64,000 bases of DNA from Rhizobium sp. Root483D2 (GCF_001426685.1 NZ_LMFB01000001.1:351225-415224); one strand, 5' to 3'. Shown: positions 18,633 to 28,124, counted from the stretch's first letter. Translations and numbers: made by a program. Notes: a model not told the origin generated them from the sequence alone.

Positions 18633-18775
18633 CTCCGTCATTCCTGTGCTTGTCACAGGAATCCAGCAGCGCCGCGTCTGCGGCGCGCAAGGCTCTCTTG
18701 GTCCGCACGATATAGGTCCCTAACCGCGCAGACGCGCGGTGGATGGATCCCTGTGACAAGCACAGGGATGAAGGA
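18633..18775. repeat. Palindromic repeat element, copy 1
   Basis: Arms CATTCCTGTGCTTGTCACAG and CTGTGACAAGCACAGGGATG enclose an inner GC-rich palindrome (CGCCGCGTCTGCGGCG... GCGCAGACGCGCGG). The outer arm is CTCCGTCAT on the left but degenerate (ATGAAGGA) on the right. The second copy lies at 19262-19399 in the same orientation. Confidence 0.8.
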
Positions 18776-18874
18776 ATTCCGGAAACGCGCCACGCCAGAC
18801 GGCAAACTTCAGAGAGAAGAAAACGGCAAGACGGACCCTTGCCAGCCCGCCGCCCATGCCGCACTTTTCCAGTT

Positions 18875-19165
18875 ATGAAAGGCTATGTTTACATCCTCGC
18901 CTCGAAACGTAACGGCACGCTCTATACCGGGGTGACGAGCGATCTGCCGGGCCGGTTGTTCGAACATCAGAACGAACTCACCAAGGGCTTTACCAGCCGC
19001 TACGGCGTCAAGACGCTGGTATGGTTCGAGGAGTATGACCTCGTGACGACGGCCATCACCCGCGAAAAGACCATCAAGAAATGGCCACGCCAATGGAAAC
19101 TCAACCTGATTGAGGCGATGAACCCGGACTGGGAGGATATCGCGCATTATTTGCATGGCTTGTGA
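18875..19165 (+). CDS. GIY-YIG family nuclease-like protein (96 aa)
   Basis: A single-domain GIY-YIG protein of the small UPF0213/YhbQ-like class. The motif pair reads YVYIL and LYTGVT, the conserved Arg is in LPGRLFEHQ, and the later KTIKKWPRQWKLNLIEAMNP is typical of this subfamily. The frame opens earlier, but ATG 18875 begins the recognisable domain (MKGYVYIL). The Shine-Dalgarno is weak. The gene is bracketed by two same-orientation copies of a 140-bp palindromic element, about 100 bp on each side. Cellular role of this class is not settled. Confidence 0.82.
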   Translation: MKGYVYILASKRNGTLYTGVTSDLPGRLFEHQNELTKGFTSRYGVKTLVWFEEYDLVTTAITREKTIKKWPRQWKLNLIEAMNPDWEDIAHYLHGL

Positions 19166-19261
19166 GAGGACGGTAGCGCCTTCTTGAATGCGGCTCTCTC
19201 CATTGCGTCTTGCGTTCTACGCGGTTCTCACGCTCGGCTTTTCCGGTGGGGACACGTCCCC

Positions 19262-19399
19262 CTCCGTCATTCCTGTGCTTGTCACAGGAATCCAGTGCGC
19301 CGCGTCTGCGGCGCGCAAGGCTCTCTTCTCTTGCGGCGTTCTTTCGCCGCGCAGACGCGCGGCGGCTGGATCCCTGTGACAGGCACAGGGATGACGGAG
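19262..19399. repeat. Palindromic repeat element, copy 2
   Basis: The better preserved copy: perfect outer arms CTCCGTCAT and ATGACGGAG, then ATTCCTGTGCTTGTCACAGG on one side and the complementary CCTGTGACAGGCACAGGGAT on the other, with the inner GC-rich palindrome intact. It is close to identical to copy 1 over the left half. Confidence 0.82.
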
Positions 19400-19837
19400 T
19401 TTGGAGTGCCGTGCATGCGAAACAATTGGCTGCGGAGCAGCGGTCTGCAGCCGTCCCATACCGTAGCGGTCCCCCGGCATCTGTCTGCTAATGGCTGAGC
19501 AAAACGCCACCTGGGGCGAATTCCACCGGTTGACGCAGCGCCAGCAGGAGCAGGCGTGCCAGAAAATACCACAGGTCAGCGCCAGTTCACTTGGCTACAT
19601 TGAGACCTGCAACCTCTCTCCCTGCCGCAGCGCTTAGGCCTGCCTCACGCTTTTTCTCTGAGGCGCAGTCAACGTCGGGGTGCATCAGTGTTTCCCGCCC
19701 TGCATCCGCAAAGGACCGCGCCGTCGGGCGACCACCATGATGGCAGGTCAGCCTAGAAGGCATACCGGATAAGACTGAGAACCTATGCAAACCGCCGGCA
19801 AAGCCGGCGGTCGAGGGGCGCAGTTTTGGTGCGGCGT
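19400..19837. other. Intergenic region without a recognisable gene
   Basis: About 440 bp. No frame has plausible codon use or a ribosome-binding site. A perfect hairpin (19791-19811, ACCGCCGGC/GCCGGCGGT, AAA loop) stands near the end of the Tim44-like gene and could be its terminator, although it lacks a T run on that strand. The rest (19540-19790) has several short complementary segments and could hold a structured RNA; I could not match it to 6S, SRP, tmRNA or RNase P RNA by eye. Confidence 0.4.
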
Positions 19838-20905
19838 TTAGGCCGCCATGCCCTGGATGGCCGAGACCTGCCAGTCGCCGCCGCGCTTGCGCAGGAACGT
19901 CCAGAGCTCGACGGTCTCCGTCAGATTGTCCGGGTCGCCCTCAACGACGCGGCCGGTGGCGCGGTCGCGGGTGACGTCGATGCTTTCGTAGCGCATGGCC
20001 ACGGTCGCATAGTCGTCGCCTGCCTCGTTCCAGGCTTCGGCGACGTCGCCCTGCACCAGATGCACATCGCGGACCTCGTTCTTCAGGCCCTTGGTGGCAT
20101 TGTCGCTCAGCTCTTCGGCCAGCCACGACATGGCTTCCGGCGTCGTCAGCTTGCGCAGCGTGCCGTAATCTTCTGCGGCATAGGCGGACTGAACCTGTTT
20201 CAGCATGGTTTCGAACTGGCCGAGATCCTCTTCGCCGACACCGATCTCGTCGGTCGTGTCATCGGCCATGCGGGGCTGCTCCGGCCGGGCGGCACCATTG
20301 CCGTTTGCGGCTGCGCCCTGAGACGCTCCTGCAAGCCCGCCCAGCGCGCCGCCGCCAATGGACGGGATCTTGAAGGACGGCATGCCGGAGCCGGAACTCT
20401 GGCCAAAACCCTGCATCGGCGAATTGCCGCGCGGCGCATAGCCGGCCGGCGCCGCCGTCTGGCGGTTGCGGAAGAAGCGCAAGGCGAGCATCACGGCGCC
20501 GCCGATCAGCGCGATCTGCAGGAGCATGCCGAGCATGCCGGCCATGCCGCCGAAACCCGTGCCCATCATCATGCCGATCAGGCCGCCAAGTGCGAGACCG
20601 CCGAGCATGGAGCCGGCAAAACCGCCGAAGAGACCGCCCGGACGCTGCGCGCCGGGACGCGCCGCCTGGCCCATATTCTGCTGGGCAGCACCGGGTGTCG
20701 TCGCCTGGTTCTGCGGGGTCATCGTCCGGTTGATCGGCGTCGCATCGGCCGGCGCCGTGCGGGTGACCGGCGGTGCGGAGAATGTGCGGGTGCCGCGGCT
20801 GCCGAAGCTTGCGCCGCCACGGCGGGCCTCCGCCAGGTCGGCCACCGTCAGCATCATCATGGAAGCAACCGCAACGGTTGCCAAAACGCGTCCAACTCTC
20901 AACAT
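19838..20905 (-). CDS. Tim44-like domain protein, membrane-anchored
   Basis: A 355-residue protein from ATG 20905 (TTG 20914 is also in frame but less likely). It has an N-terminal signal/anchor (GRVLATVAVASMMMLTVADLAEA), a low-complexity region, a Gly/Met-rich hydrophobic hairpin (FGGFAGSMLGGLALGGLIGM, then MLGMLLQIALIGGAVMLAL) and a C-terminal Tim44-like domain from about residue 220 (FETMLKQVQSAYAAEDYG...LTTPEAMSWLAEEL). Bacterial Tim44 homologues are inner-membrane proteins of largely unknown role; mitochondrial Tim44 tethers Hsp70 to the import channel. Divergent from the phosphatase gene. Confidence 0.85.
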   Translation of the reverse strand: MLRVGRVLATVAVASMMMLTVADLAEARRGGASFGSRGTRTFSAPPVTRTAPADATPINRTMTPQNQATTPGAAQQNMGQAARPGAQRPGGLFGGFAGSMLGGLALGGLIGMMMGTGFGGMAGMLGMLLQIALIGGAVMLALRFFRNRQTAAPAGYAPRGNSPMQGFGQSSGSGMPSFKIPSIGGGALGGLAGASQGAAANGNGAARPEQPRMADDTTDEIGVGEEDLGQFETMLKQVQSAYAAEDYGTLRKLTTPEAMSWLAEELSDNATKGLKNEVRDVHLVQGDVAEAWNEAGDDYATVAMRYESIDVTRDRATGRVVEGDPDNLTETVELWTFLRKRGGDWQVSAIQGMAA

Positions 20906-21135
20906 GAAACCCAATCCTATCGTTCACTCCCGGCCCGCAAACGCGCGCCTCTTGGCAGACATATGGGGACATCGCGCGGCGAATTGAAGGCTTTTGCGCC
21001 GCAGTTCACGGTAAAGCGGGCTTGCTTATGGCTTTTGACCCCAGGGGAATTGACGAAAAGTCCGGCGAAGCGGAAGGATTGGCGCGGCCGCCCTGCGCAT
21101 TGTGGAAGCCGCCTATATCATCGAAGGAACGTGAG

Positions 21136-21717
21136 ATGAGCCATGCATTGCCCGAAATTCATCTCGTACGGCATGGACAGACGGAATGGAGCCTTTCCGG
21201 AAAACATACGGGGCGCAGCGACATTCCGCTGACCCAGGCGGGCGAGGATGCGGCCCGTGGCCTGGCGGACCGGATGCAGGACCTGACCTTCCCGATTGTC
21301 TGGTCTAGCCCGTCGCAAAGGGCGTTCAACACCTGCGTGCTTGCGGGCTTTGGCGACAGATGCGTGAAAAAAGACGACCTTGCCGAATGGGATTATGGCG
21401 CCTACGAGGGCCTGACGACGAAACAGATCCTGATTGAGCGTCCCGGCTGGCAATTGTTCCGGGACGGCTGCCCTGGGGGCGAGACAGCAGTGGATGCCGG
21501 AGCGCGGGCCGACAGGATCACCCGGGAAATCCGCGAGATTGACAGTGCGGTGCTGATCTTCTCCAGCGCACATTTCCTGCGGGTGCTCGCCGCCCGCTGG
21601 TTGGGGCTGCCGCCCGGGGACGGCAGGCTGTTCGTTCTGGATACCGCAAGCATGAGCGTGCTCGGTTACGAGCATGACCGCACCGAGCCGGTCATCCGGC
21701 GATGGAACCAGACCTGA
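21136..21717 (+). CDS. Histidine phosphatase family protein (phosphoglycerate mutase-like)
   Basis: A 193-residue protein with the RHG motif near the N-terminus (EIHLVRHGQTEWS), a second phosphate-site stretch (VWSSPSQRAFNTC), the acid/base region LAEWDYGAYEGLT, and the second histidine in FSSAHFLRVLAARW. The family removes phosphate through a phosphohistidine; substrates range from sugar phosphates to nucleotides and cannot be told here. ATG 21136 follows AAGGAA. Its stop lies seven bases from the stop of mntH on the other strand. Confidence 0.85.
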   Translation: MSHALPEIHLVRHGQTEWSLSGKHTGRSDIPLTQAGEDAARGLADRMQDLTFPIVWSSPSQRAFNTCVLAGFGDRCVKKDDLAEWDYGAYEGLTTKQILIERPGWQLFRDGCPGGETAVDAGARADRITREIREIDSAVLIFSSAHFLRVLAARWLGLPPGDGRLFVLDTASMSVLGYEHDRTEPVIRRWNQT

Positions 21718-21724
21718 ACAAGCG

Positions 21725-23083
21725 TCAGCCGATGAACGTATCGTAGAGCAGCTTGAGATTGAGAACGACGATGATCGAGGCGACGATCCAGGCGAGCGCG
21801 GCGACATATTTCGGAATGACGAAAGTTCCCATCTTCTTTTTATCGGAGACGAAGCGCACCAGCGGGATGACGGCAAAGGGCAGTTGCATCGACAGGATGA
21901 CCTGGCTGAGCACAAGAAGTTCGGCTGTGCCCTTTTCGCCATAGATCCAGGTGACGACGACGACCGGGACGATGGCGATGCCACGGGTGATGAGGCGCCG
22001 GGCCCATTGCGGAATGCGCAGCCGCAAAAAGCCTTCCATGACGATCTGCCCGGCCAGGGTCGCCGTCACCGTCGAATTGAGGCCGGAGGCAAGCAGCGCC
22101 ACCGCAAACAGCGTCGAAGCAATGCCAAGGCCGAGCAGCGGCGACAGGAGTTCATAGGCCTGGCCGATCTCGGCGACATCGGTGCGGCCATTGGCGTGGA
22201 AGACGGAAGCCGCGATGATCAGGATAGCGGCGTTGATGAACAGAGCCAGCATCAGCGCGATCGTGCTGTCGGTGGTCGCCCATTTGATCGCATCGCGCTT
22301 GCCCTCGTCGGTGCGCTTGTAATTGCGGGTCTGGACGATGGAGGAATGCAGATAAAGATTATGCGGCATGACGGTGGCGCCGATAATGCCGATGGCGATG
22401 TAGAGCATGGCAGGGTTGGTGACGACTTCGGTCGAGGGCAGGAAGCCCTGAAGTACAGCAGCAATCGGCGGTGCGGCGGCGGCGATCTGGATGACGAAGC
22501 AGCCGGCAATGACGATCAGAAGCGCGATCACGAAGGCTTCGAGATAGCGGAAGCCCTTGTTCATCAGCAGCAACAATAGGAAGGCATCGGCCGCCGTGAT
22601 CAGTGCGCCTGCGATCAGCGGGATGCCGAACAACAGTTGCAGGGCGATCGCCGTGCCGATGACTTCTGCCAGATCGCAGGCGATGATCGCCGCTTCGCAG
22701 GCAAGCCAGAGCATGAAATTGACGGGCCGCGAATAGGTGTCCCGGCAGGCCTGGGCAAGGTCCCGGCCGGTGGCGATGCCGAGACGGGCCGCCAGCGCCT
22801 GCAAAAGGATCGCCATCAGGTTGGACAGCAGAATGACGGTGAGCAGCGTATAGCCGAACTGCGAGCCGCCGGCGATATCGGTCGCCCAGTTGCCGGGATC
22901 CATATAGCCGACCGAGACCATGTAGCCCGGCCCCATGAAGGCCAGAAGCCTGCGGAACCAGACACCGCCCGAGGGGACGGCAATGCTGGCATTGACTTCA
23001 GGAAGGCTCGGGCGCGCATCCTCTTCCGGCTTGGCAAACGTCCAGCTCTTTTGAGGTGGAAGGGCGGCTTCGGGATTGGACAT
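21725..23083 (-). CDS. mntH: Nramp-type divalent metal (manganese) transporter MntH
   Basis: A 452-residue inner-membrane protein with about eleven membrane helices. The Nramp metal-site signature in helix 1 is complete: [14 protein letters not shown]. The helix 6 counterpart [15 protein letters not shown] carries the expected Met-Pro-His. ATG 23083 (GGAG upstream) is preferred over in-frame codons up to 23149. The divergent neighbour is a DtxR-like MntR, so proton-coupled Mn(II) uptake is the likely role and manganese-dependent repression the likely control. An imperfect palindrome sits in the shared promoter. Confidence 0.92.
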   Translation of the reverse strand: MSNPEAALPPQKSWTFAKPEEDARPSLPEVNASIAVPSGGVWFRRLLAFMGPGYMVSVGYMDPGNWATDIAGGSQFGYTLLTVILLSNLMAILLQALAARLGIATGRDLAQACRDTYSRPVNFMLWLACEAAIIACDLAEVIGTAIALQLLFGIPLIAGALITAADAFLLLLLMNKGFRYLEAFVIALLIVIAGCFVIQIAAAAPPIAAVLQGFLPSTEVVTNPAMLYIAIGIIGATVMPHNLYLHSSIVQTRNYKRTDEGKRDAIKWATTDSTIALMLALFINAAILIIAASVFHANGRTDVAEIGQAYELLSPLLGLGIASTLFAVALLASGLNSTVTATLAGQIVMEGFLRLRIPQWARRLITRGIAIVPVVVVTWIYGEKGTAELLVLSQVILSMQLPFAVIPLVRFVSDKKKMGTFVIPKYVAALAWIVASIIVVLNLKLLYDTFIG

Positions 23084-23135
23084 AGACGGGCTCCGGACGC
23101 GGAAGGGCTGATTTTCCCAAAACCTATGCCAAGGC

Positions 23136-23163
23136 AAAACATTATGCAATAGGCTATATTTTA
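23136..23163. promoter_or_regulatory. Candidate MntR operator between mntH and mntR
   Basis: An AT-rich imperfect palindrome with AACATTATGC on the left and GCTATATTTTA on the right, centred on AATAG. It resembles the AACATAGC-type inverted repeat bound by enterobacterial MntR. It sits upstream of mntH where a repressor would block the promoter. Match is partial, so this is tentative. Confidence 0.4.
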
Positions 23164-23301
23164 TCGATCAGGCTGTTTTTAAGGGATAAAACGCATCCAG
23201 GACGGGAATGTGGAAGACGGGATAAATCGTTATGAAAAATCCAAGCCCGTGGTATGAAACCTCAAAAGCATGATGAAGATCTTTGAGAGGATATCGCCCC
23301 G

Positions 23302-23751
23302 TTGCCGCGCCGCCCTGTTCCCCGCACGGATCCGCTCCCAGATGCGGACATACATTCCGAGGGCTTCCGGCAGACCCGTGAGGCACGGCGCGGCGCGCTG
23401 ATCGAGGATTATGTCGAGCTGATTGCCGATCTGATCGAGGACGGCAACGAGGCGCGCCAGGTGGATATCGCCGCCCGCCTCGGCGTGGCGCAGCCGACGG
23501 TGGCCAAGATGCTGGCACGGCTTGCCGCCGAGGGACTGGTCTCGCGAAAGCCCTATCGCGGGGTTTTCCTGACCGAGGCCGGCCAGAAGATGGCGCTGGA
23601 AAGCCGGGCCCGCCACCAGACGGTCGAGGCCTTCCTGCGCTGCCTCGGCGTCAGCCCGGAAACGGCGCGCATCGATGCCGAGGGTATCGAGCATCATGTC
23701 AGCGTCGAGACGCTGGAAGCCTTTCGCCGGTTTATCGACAGGCAAAATTAG
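23302..23751 (+). CDS. mntR: Manganese-responsive DtxR-family regulator MntR
   Basis: A 149-residue regulator with an N-terminal winged helix ([29 protein letters not shown]) and a C-terminal dimerisation/metal-binding region with ECxxE/H-like elements ([17 protein letters not shown]). It most likely represses mntH when Mn(II) is bound. The start is a TTG at 23302, with AGAGG eleven bases before it; no better in-frame start is seen upstream of the conserved part. It ends four bases inside the 3' end of the convergent EamA-family gene. Confidence 0.88.
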   Translation: MPRRPVPRTDPLPDADIHSEGFRQTREARRGALIEDYVELIADLIEDGNEARQVDIAARLGVAQPTVAKMLARLAAEGLVSRKPYRGVFLTEAGQKMALESRARHQTVEAFLRCLGVSPETARIDAEGIEHHVSVETLEAFRRFIDRQN

Positions 23752-24626
23752 CCGGCCCGCAGCCTGCGTCCGAAGCGTTCGCCCAGAATGATGATGAGGC
23801 CGGCCGAAAAGATCAGCGCGGCACCGGCAAACACCTGGGTCGCGGGAATATCGCCCCAGATCAGGAAGCCGAGCCCAAAGGCCCAGATCAGCGACGAGTA
23901 TTCGAACGGCGCCAGCACCGAGACCGGCGCCCGGCGCATGCCCTCAAACAGCGCATATTGGGCGATGCCGGCAATCAGCCCGGTTCCGACCATCAGTGCC
24001 ACATCCAAAAGGCTGGGCGCAACCCAGGTGACGGCAACGGCAATGCCGGTGAAAAGGATGAAGAAACCGCTCGACAGCGTCATCTGTACCATCGTCACCT
24101 CCTGCATCGCGGTCTTGCGCAAGAGTACAGTGGAAAACGCCCAGAACACGGCCGCCTGCAGCGCCAGCCAGACCGGCAGGGAGAGCTTCATGCTGTTGCC
24201 GAACGGGTCGGTTGCCACCAGCACGCCAATGAAGCCGACGATGACGGCGATCCAGCGCAGCGGCGGCACATCCTCCTTCAGGATCGGCACAGCGAGAATG
24301 GTGATCAGGATCGGCGCGGCATAATAGATCGTCGTCAGCTCAGCCAGCCCAAGATCGCGGGCGGCGGTATAGTAGGACAGCCAGGCGGCAAGCAGCAAAA
24401 GGTTGCGCAGGATCATCGGCTTCAGAACCGGGGAATGCACCGCGCGGACAAGGAGAGGACGGCGGCCGATGGCAGTGCAGATCGCAAAGATCGTCACGCT
24501 GCGCACGAAGAGAATCTGCCAGACCGGCAGTGCCACCACCAGCCATTTGACCGAGGCATCCTGCAGCGTGAACAGGAAATAGGAAAAGATCGTCAGCAGA
24601 ATGCCCGACAGTATGGAGGTATTCAC
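23748..24626 (-). CDS. EamA/DMT family transporter
   Basis: A 292-residue drug/metabolite-type transporter with ten predicted membrane helices in two EamA repeats (first repeat starts [20 protein letters not shown]; second around [20 protein letters not shown]). The family exports amino acids, purines or other small molecules; the substrate cannot be inferred here. The start is a GTG at 24626, with GGGAG eight bases upstream. The stop overlaps mntR on the opposite strand by four bases, but there is no sign of a functional link to manganese. Confidence 0.85.
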   Translation of the reverse strand: MNTSILSGILLTIFSYFLFTLQDASVKWLVVALPVWQILFVRSVTIFAICTAIGRRPLLVRAVHSPVLKPMILRNLLLLAAWLSYYTAARDLGLAELTTIYYAAPILITILAVPILKEDVPPLRWIAVIVGFIGVLVATDPFGNSMKLSLPVWLALQAAVFWAFSTVLLRKTAMQEVTMVQMTLSSGFFILFTGIAVAVTWVAPSLLDVALMVGTGLIAGIAQYALFEGMRRAPVSVLAPFEYSSLIWAFGLGFLIWGDIPATQVFAGAALIFSAGLIIILGERFGRRLRAG

Positions 24627-24808
24627 GCATGGCTCCCGCAGGTGCTGCGCAAATCGCGCGCGCTCTGTGATATCGCGGCGCCCGCGTGCAAGGAAGAGGC
24701 AGGACAGCGCGGCATGTGGCGAAAAATGGGGGCGGGGCTGAAAATAAAGCGGACGGACGGCGCAAGCCGCATGCGACTAACCAAACCCTGCGCTTCACGG
24801 CCGCTTTG

Positions 24809-25894
24809 TCAAAGCCCGATCACCGACAGCATAACGAAGGTGGCAAACAGCACGAAATGGGTCATGCCCTCGATGGCATTGGTTTCGCCATCGTTGAGAT
24901 TGATTGCCGCAACCACCAGCGTGATCGTTACCATCACCGTCTGCACCGGCGTCATCGCCATGATGAAGGGCTGCCCGGTATAGAGCGCGATTGCTTCCAT
25001 CACCGGCACCGTCAGGATGACGGTGGAGAGCGAGGCGCCGAGTGCGATATTGACGACGGCCTGCATGCGGTTGGCAAGTGCTGCGCGCATCGCCGTCATG
25101 ATTTCCGGCGAGGCCGAAATGGCAGCAACCACGACCGCCGCAAGCACCGGCGGCGCGCCGGACCCTTTCAACCCAGCCGTCATCAGGCCCGACATGATTT
25201 CGGCCAGGATCCCGATGATCACGACGCCGGCAATCAGGATGGCGATGGATACGGCCACGGGCTCCTCTTCCGGTGTCCGCTTTTCCGCACCCTCGCGCTT
25301 GGGGTAGCTGTAGCTGAAGAAATAGCTGTGTACGCCCACCTGCATCTTCAGAAAGACCGCGTAGAGCGTCACCATCGCGACGATGGTGAAGGCGGAATAG
25401 AGGTGCCATTTGGCTTGCGGAACGAATTCCGGCACGATCATCGAAATGCCCATCGCCGTCAGGATCATGACGCTATAGGTGCGGCTGGAATCGTCGTTAT
25501 AGGATTGCTCGCCATGTTTCAGGCCGCCCAGAAGGGCTGCGAGCCCCAGGATGCCGTTGATATCGAGCATGACGGCGGAATAGATGGTGTCGCGCACCAG
25601 GGTCGGCGAGATCTCTTCGCCGCTCATCATGATCGCCAGAATGATCACCTCGACGAGCACTGCTGACAGGGTCAGGATCATCGTGCCATAGGGGTCGCCG
25701 ACCTTGGCGGCGAGAACCTCGGCATGATGCGCGACCCGCAACGAGGCCAGCACGATGGCAAAGACCAGCACGGCAGCGCCGGCAAGGGACGCCACCTGTC
25801 CCGCTTCCAGCACCGCATGTTCAAACAGGAAGCCAACGGCTGCAAAAGCAAGCGCTGCCGCGAGGAGGATTTCGGACTTCAAGATGGAGAGCAA
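24809..25894 (-). CDS. Calcium/sodium:proton antiporter (ChaA-like, CaCA superfamily)
   Basis: A 361-residue membrane protein with eleven or so helices. The two CaCA alpha-repeats are visible: GDPYGTMILTLSAVLVEVIILA in the first half and AISASPEIMTAMRAALANRMQAVVNIALGASL in the second, with the acidic residues expected for cation exchange. It probably expels Ca2+ or Na+ in exchange for H+. Start choice: TTG 25894 has GAGG eight bases upstream and opens at the first conserved helix; an earlier TTG at 25960 would add 22 unconvincing residues. It is transcribed alone. Confidence 0.82.
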   Translation of the reverse strand: MLSILKSEILLAAALAFAAVGFLFEHAVLEAGQVASLAGAAVLVFAIVLASLRVAHHAEVLAAKVGDPYGTMILTLSAVLVEVIILAIMMSGEEISPTLVRDTIYSAVMLDINGILGLAALLGGLKHGEQSYNDDSSRTYSVMILTAMGISMIVPEFVPQAKWHLYSAFTIVAMVTLYAVFLKMQVGVHSYFFSYSYPKREGAEKRTPEEEPVAVSIAILIAGVVIIGILAEIMSGLMTAGLKGSGAPPVLAAVVVAAISASPEIMTAMRAALANRMQAVVNIALGASLSTVILTVPVMEAIALYTGQPFIMAMTPVQTVMVTITLVVAAINLNDGETNAIEGMTHFVLFATFVMLSVIGL

Positions 25895-26121
25895 ATGCGG
25901 CGCCTCGCAACCAGCGGGATAAGGTCCAGCGAAGTATAGGCGGCGCGGTGCGTATTTCAATCATGCCGGTGCGCGGGAGATCGAAACGACAGGATTATTT
26001 TCCTTGCTCACTTTACTCGCTGCCACATTTTGGCTAATCTCGACCGGCAGAGACCCACGTCAACACGAAGCCAGGATATCAAGGAAAGCGTCACGCTTCA
26101 CCGCTTGCAGGATGCGCAACG

Positions 26122-26787
26122 ATGTTTTCACATGACCGGATCTGGAGCGCCATCGATGCGCTCGCCGAGCGGCATCAATTGTCCCCTTCGGGTCTCGCCC
26201 GGCGGGCCGGGCTCGATCCGACCTCTTTCAACAAGTCCAAGCGCCATTCCGCCGATGGGCGCGAGCGCTGGCCATCGACGGAATCGATCGCCAAGGTGCT
26301 GGATGCGACCGGCTCGACGATCAACCAGTTCATGGAATTCCTGCGGCCGGGGCCAACGGCCGGGACACTGCCTGAAGGCGCCTTTCCGCCGCAGACCGGC
26401 TCCATTCCGCTGCTCGGCTTTGCCCAGGCGGGGGCCGGCGGCTTTTTCGATGATGGCGGCTTTCCCGCAGGCCAGGGATGGGATGTCGTCGAGTTTCCGG
26501 CCGCCCCCGGCACCAAGGCCGGCGTCTATGCGCTGGAAATCCAGGGCGACAGCATGTTGCCGCTCTATCGCGACGGCGATGTGCTGATCGTCGAGCCCGG
26601 CGCGCAGATCCGCCGCGGCGACCGCGTGGTGGTCAAGACCACGGAGGGTGAAGTCATGGCCAAGGTTCTCGTGCGCCAGACGCCGCGCAATATCGAGTTG
26701 CTGTCGCTCAATCCGGATCATCCCAACCGGACGTTTGAACTCAGCGACGTCGAATGGATCGCCCGCATCATATGGGCCAGCCAATAG
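26122..26787 (+). CDS. Helix-turn-helix repressor with S24 (LexA-like) peptidase domain
   Basis: A 221-residue protein with an N-terminal Xre-type helix-turn-helix (LSPSGLARRAGLDPTSFNKSKR) and a C-terminal S24 fold. The serine of the catalytic dyad is in EIQGDSMLPLYRDGDVLIV and the lysine is in VMAKVLVR. A GAGG-type cleavage loop lies near FAQAGAGGFF, so self-cleavage in the manner of LexA or phage CI is possible. Such genes are common in rhizobial chromosomes outside prophages, and no phage gene is near. The target operator is not evident. A GAT-rich gap of about 225 bp precedes it. Confidence 0.85.
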   Translation: MFSHDRIWSAIDALAERHQLSPSGLARRAGLDPTSFNKSKRHSADGRERWPSTESIAKVLDATGSTINQFMEFLRPGPTAGTLPEGAFPPQTGSIPLLGFAQAGAGGFFDDGGFPAGQGWDVVEFPAAPGTKAGVYALEIQGDSMLPLYRDGDVLIVEPGAQIRRGDRVVVKTTEGEVMAKVLVRQTPRNIELLSLNPDHPNRTFELSDVEWIARIIWASQ

Positions 26788-26801
26788 GACATTTTTCCTT
26801 G

Positions 26802-27638
26802 ATGAATCGGCACCTGCTCACCCTTTGCGGCGGCCTGGCCGGAATTCTCCTGACCATCGTGCTGCTGATAACAGGCGCATCGGCCATTCAGAGACGGCAG
26901 AGCGCCGAGACGCCGGACTTTGCCTTGGAAACACCGGATATGGCAGATGTGCCCGGCCTTGGCGACGGGTCGGACAGCGCTGACACCGAAACCGGCGGGA
27001 GTGCCGATCCAGCATTGACTGAAACTCCGGATGCCGGCCTTCCTGCAAAGCTGGAGAGGCCGGACAAAGCCGTTCGCGATATCGCGCCCGAGCAATTCGG
27101 ATATCCCGAAGAGGTCACGGCGCAGCCGCTGGAGCGGATCGAGGCACGCAAGCCGCTGTCGCAGCCCGTGGCCCGGCCGGAGCCGGTTCCCGCTGTTCTT
27201 CGCCATCCGGTGGCGCTATCGGCGGGCCTTATCCAGTTTGGCGACCGGCTGCTGCAACTCGACGGGATCGAGCCGCAAAAGGCGGACCGCGTCTGCGGCG
27301 AACAAGGCAAGACATGGCCCTGCGGCATGGTGGCCAAAACCGCATTCCGCAATTTCCTGCGGGCTCGCGCGCTTGTTTGCACCGTGCCGAAGAACGGCTG
27401 GCAGGGGACGCTGACCGCCGCCTGCAGCGTCAATGCCACCGATCCGACTGCCTGGCTTGCCGAAAACGGCTGGGCGGACGCCCCGGAAAAATCGCCGCTG
27501 TCCAGTAAGGTTGCCGCTGCCCGCCAGTCCCGTCTCGGCTTTTTCGGCGACGATCCGCGTGATTTGAGCCCGGCACCGACCGTCCCGGATGAAACGCTGC
27601 CGTCTACGGATGCAGGTGTTGATATGACCGGGCGTTGA
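26802..27638 (+). CDS. Membrane-anchored thermonuclease-like (SNase-fold) protein
   Basis: A 278-residue protein from ATG 26802, 14 bp after the repressor gene. An N-terminal membrane helix (LLTLCGGLAGILLTIVLLITGASA) is followed by an acidic Pro/Glu-rich linker to about residue 130 and then a domain that resembles staphylococcal nuclease homologues (LIQFGDRLLQLDGIEPQKAD...CGMVAKTAFRNFLRARALVC...WLAENGWADAP). The Arg/Glu catalytic residues of true SNases are not clearly kept, so it may be non-enzymatic. Four cysteines in the domain could form disulfides in the periplasm. Confidence 0.65.
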   Translation: MNRHLLTLCGGLAGILLTIVLLITGASAIQRRQSAETPDFALETPDMADVPGLGDGSDSADTETGGSADPALTETPDAGLPAKLERPDKAVRDIAPEQFGYPEEVTAQPLERIEARKPLSQPVARPEPVPAVLRHPVALSAGLIQFGDRLLQLDGIEPQKADRVCGEQGKTWPCGMVAKTAFRNFLRARALVCTVPKNGWQGTLTAACSVNATDPTAWLAENGWADAPEKSPLSSKVAAARQSRLGFFGDDPRDLSPAPTVPDETLPSTDAGVDMTGR

Positions 27639-27713
27639 TATGATAGGTCAAGACTTGTAGACCGCATCGGCGATCCATATCTCCCGGAACTGCAACAGCC
27701 ACACGGATCATCC

Positions 27714-28124
27714 ATGCCCGACACCATGAGCCATCACGAAGCCCTTATCTATGTCATGGTGATGATGTCGGCCGTCGATACCGCCATGACCGATAACGAA
27801 CTGGAACGCATCGGCCGGCTGACCAGCTTCCTGCCGGTGTTCGAAGGGTTCGACCATGACCATCTGATGCATGCCGCGCGCGAGTGCACGGCCCTTCTCG
27901 ACGGTCCGGAAGGATTGGACATCGCGCTTGAAGTGGTACGCGAAGCGCTTCCTGCGCGTCTCAATGATACGGCCTATGCGCTGGCCGTCGAGATTGCCGC
28001 TGCCGACCACGCGATTGCCCAGGAGGAAATCCGGCTGCTGCAATTGCTGCGTGACCGGCTGGGGCTGGACAAGCTGACCTGCGCTGCCATCGAGCGCGGT
28101 GCCATGGCACGGTTTCGCAGGTGA
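27714..28124 (+). CDS. TerB-family protein
   Basis: A 136-residue all-helical protein with the TerB hallmarks: acidic metal-site-like phrases AVDTAMTDNELERIGRL in the first half and AAADHAIAQEEIRLLQLLRDRLGL in the second, related by internal symmetry. TerB proteins were named for tellurite resistance but single-gene TerB proteins are widespread and their role is unknown. No other ter gene is nearby. ATG 27714 begins the domain; an in-frame ATG four codons later is possible. Confidence 0.82.
   Translation: MPDTMSHHEALIYVMVMMSAVDTAMTDNELERIGRLTSFLPVFEGFDHDHLMHAARECTALLDGPEGLDIALEVVREALPARLNDTAYALAVEIAAADHAIAQEEIRLLQLLRDRLGLDKLTCAAIERGAMARFRR

Noticed and set aside
16807..18864. A 685-codon open frame on the - strand
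   Set aside because: Antisense to the FadB-like gene and running through its terminator; no recognisable domain or ribosome-binding site.
18465..18878. A 137-codon frame between the FadB-like and GIY-YIG genes
   Set aside because: It reads through a terminator and a palindromic repeat; the translation is a repeat artefact (CACHRNPAAPRLRRA).
19587..19790. A 67-codon - strand frame in the spacer before the Tim44-like gene
   Set aside because: No ribosome-binding site and no homology by eye; kept only as part of the unexplained spacer.
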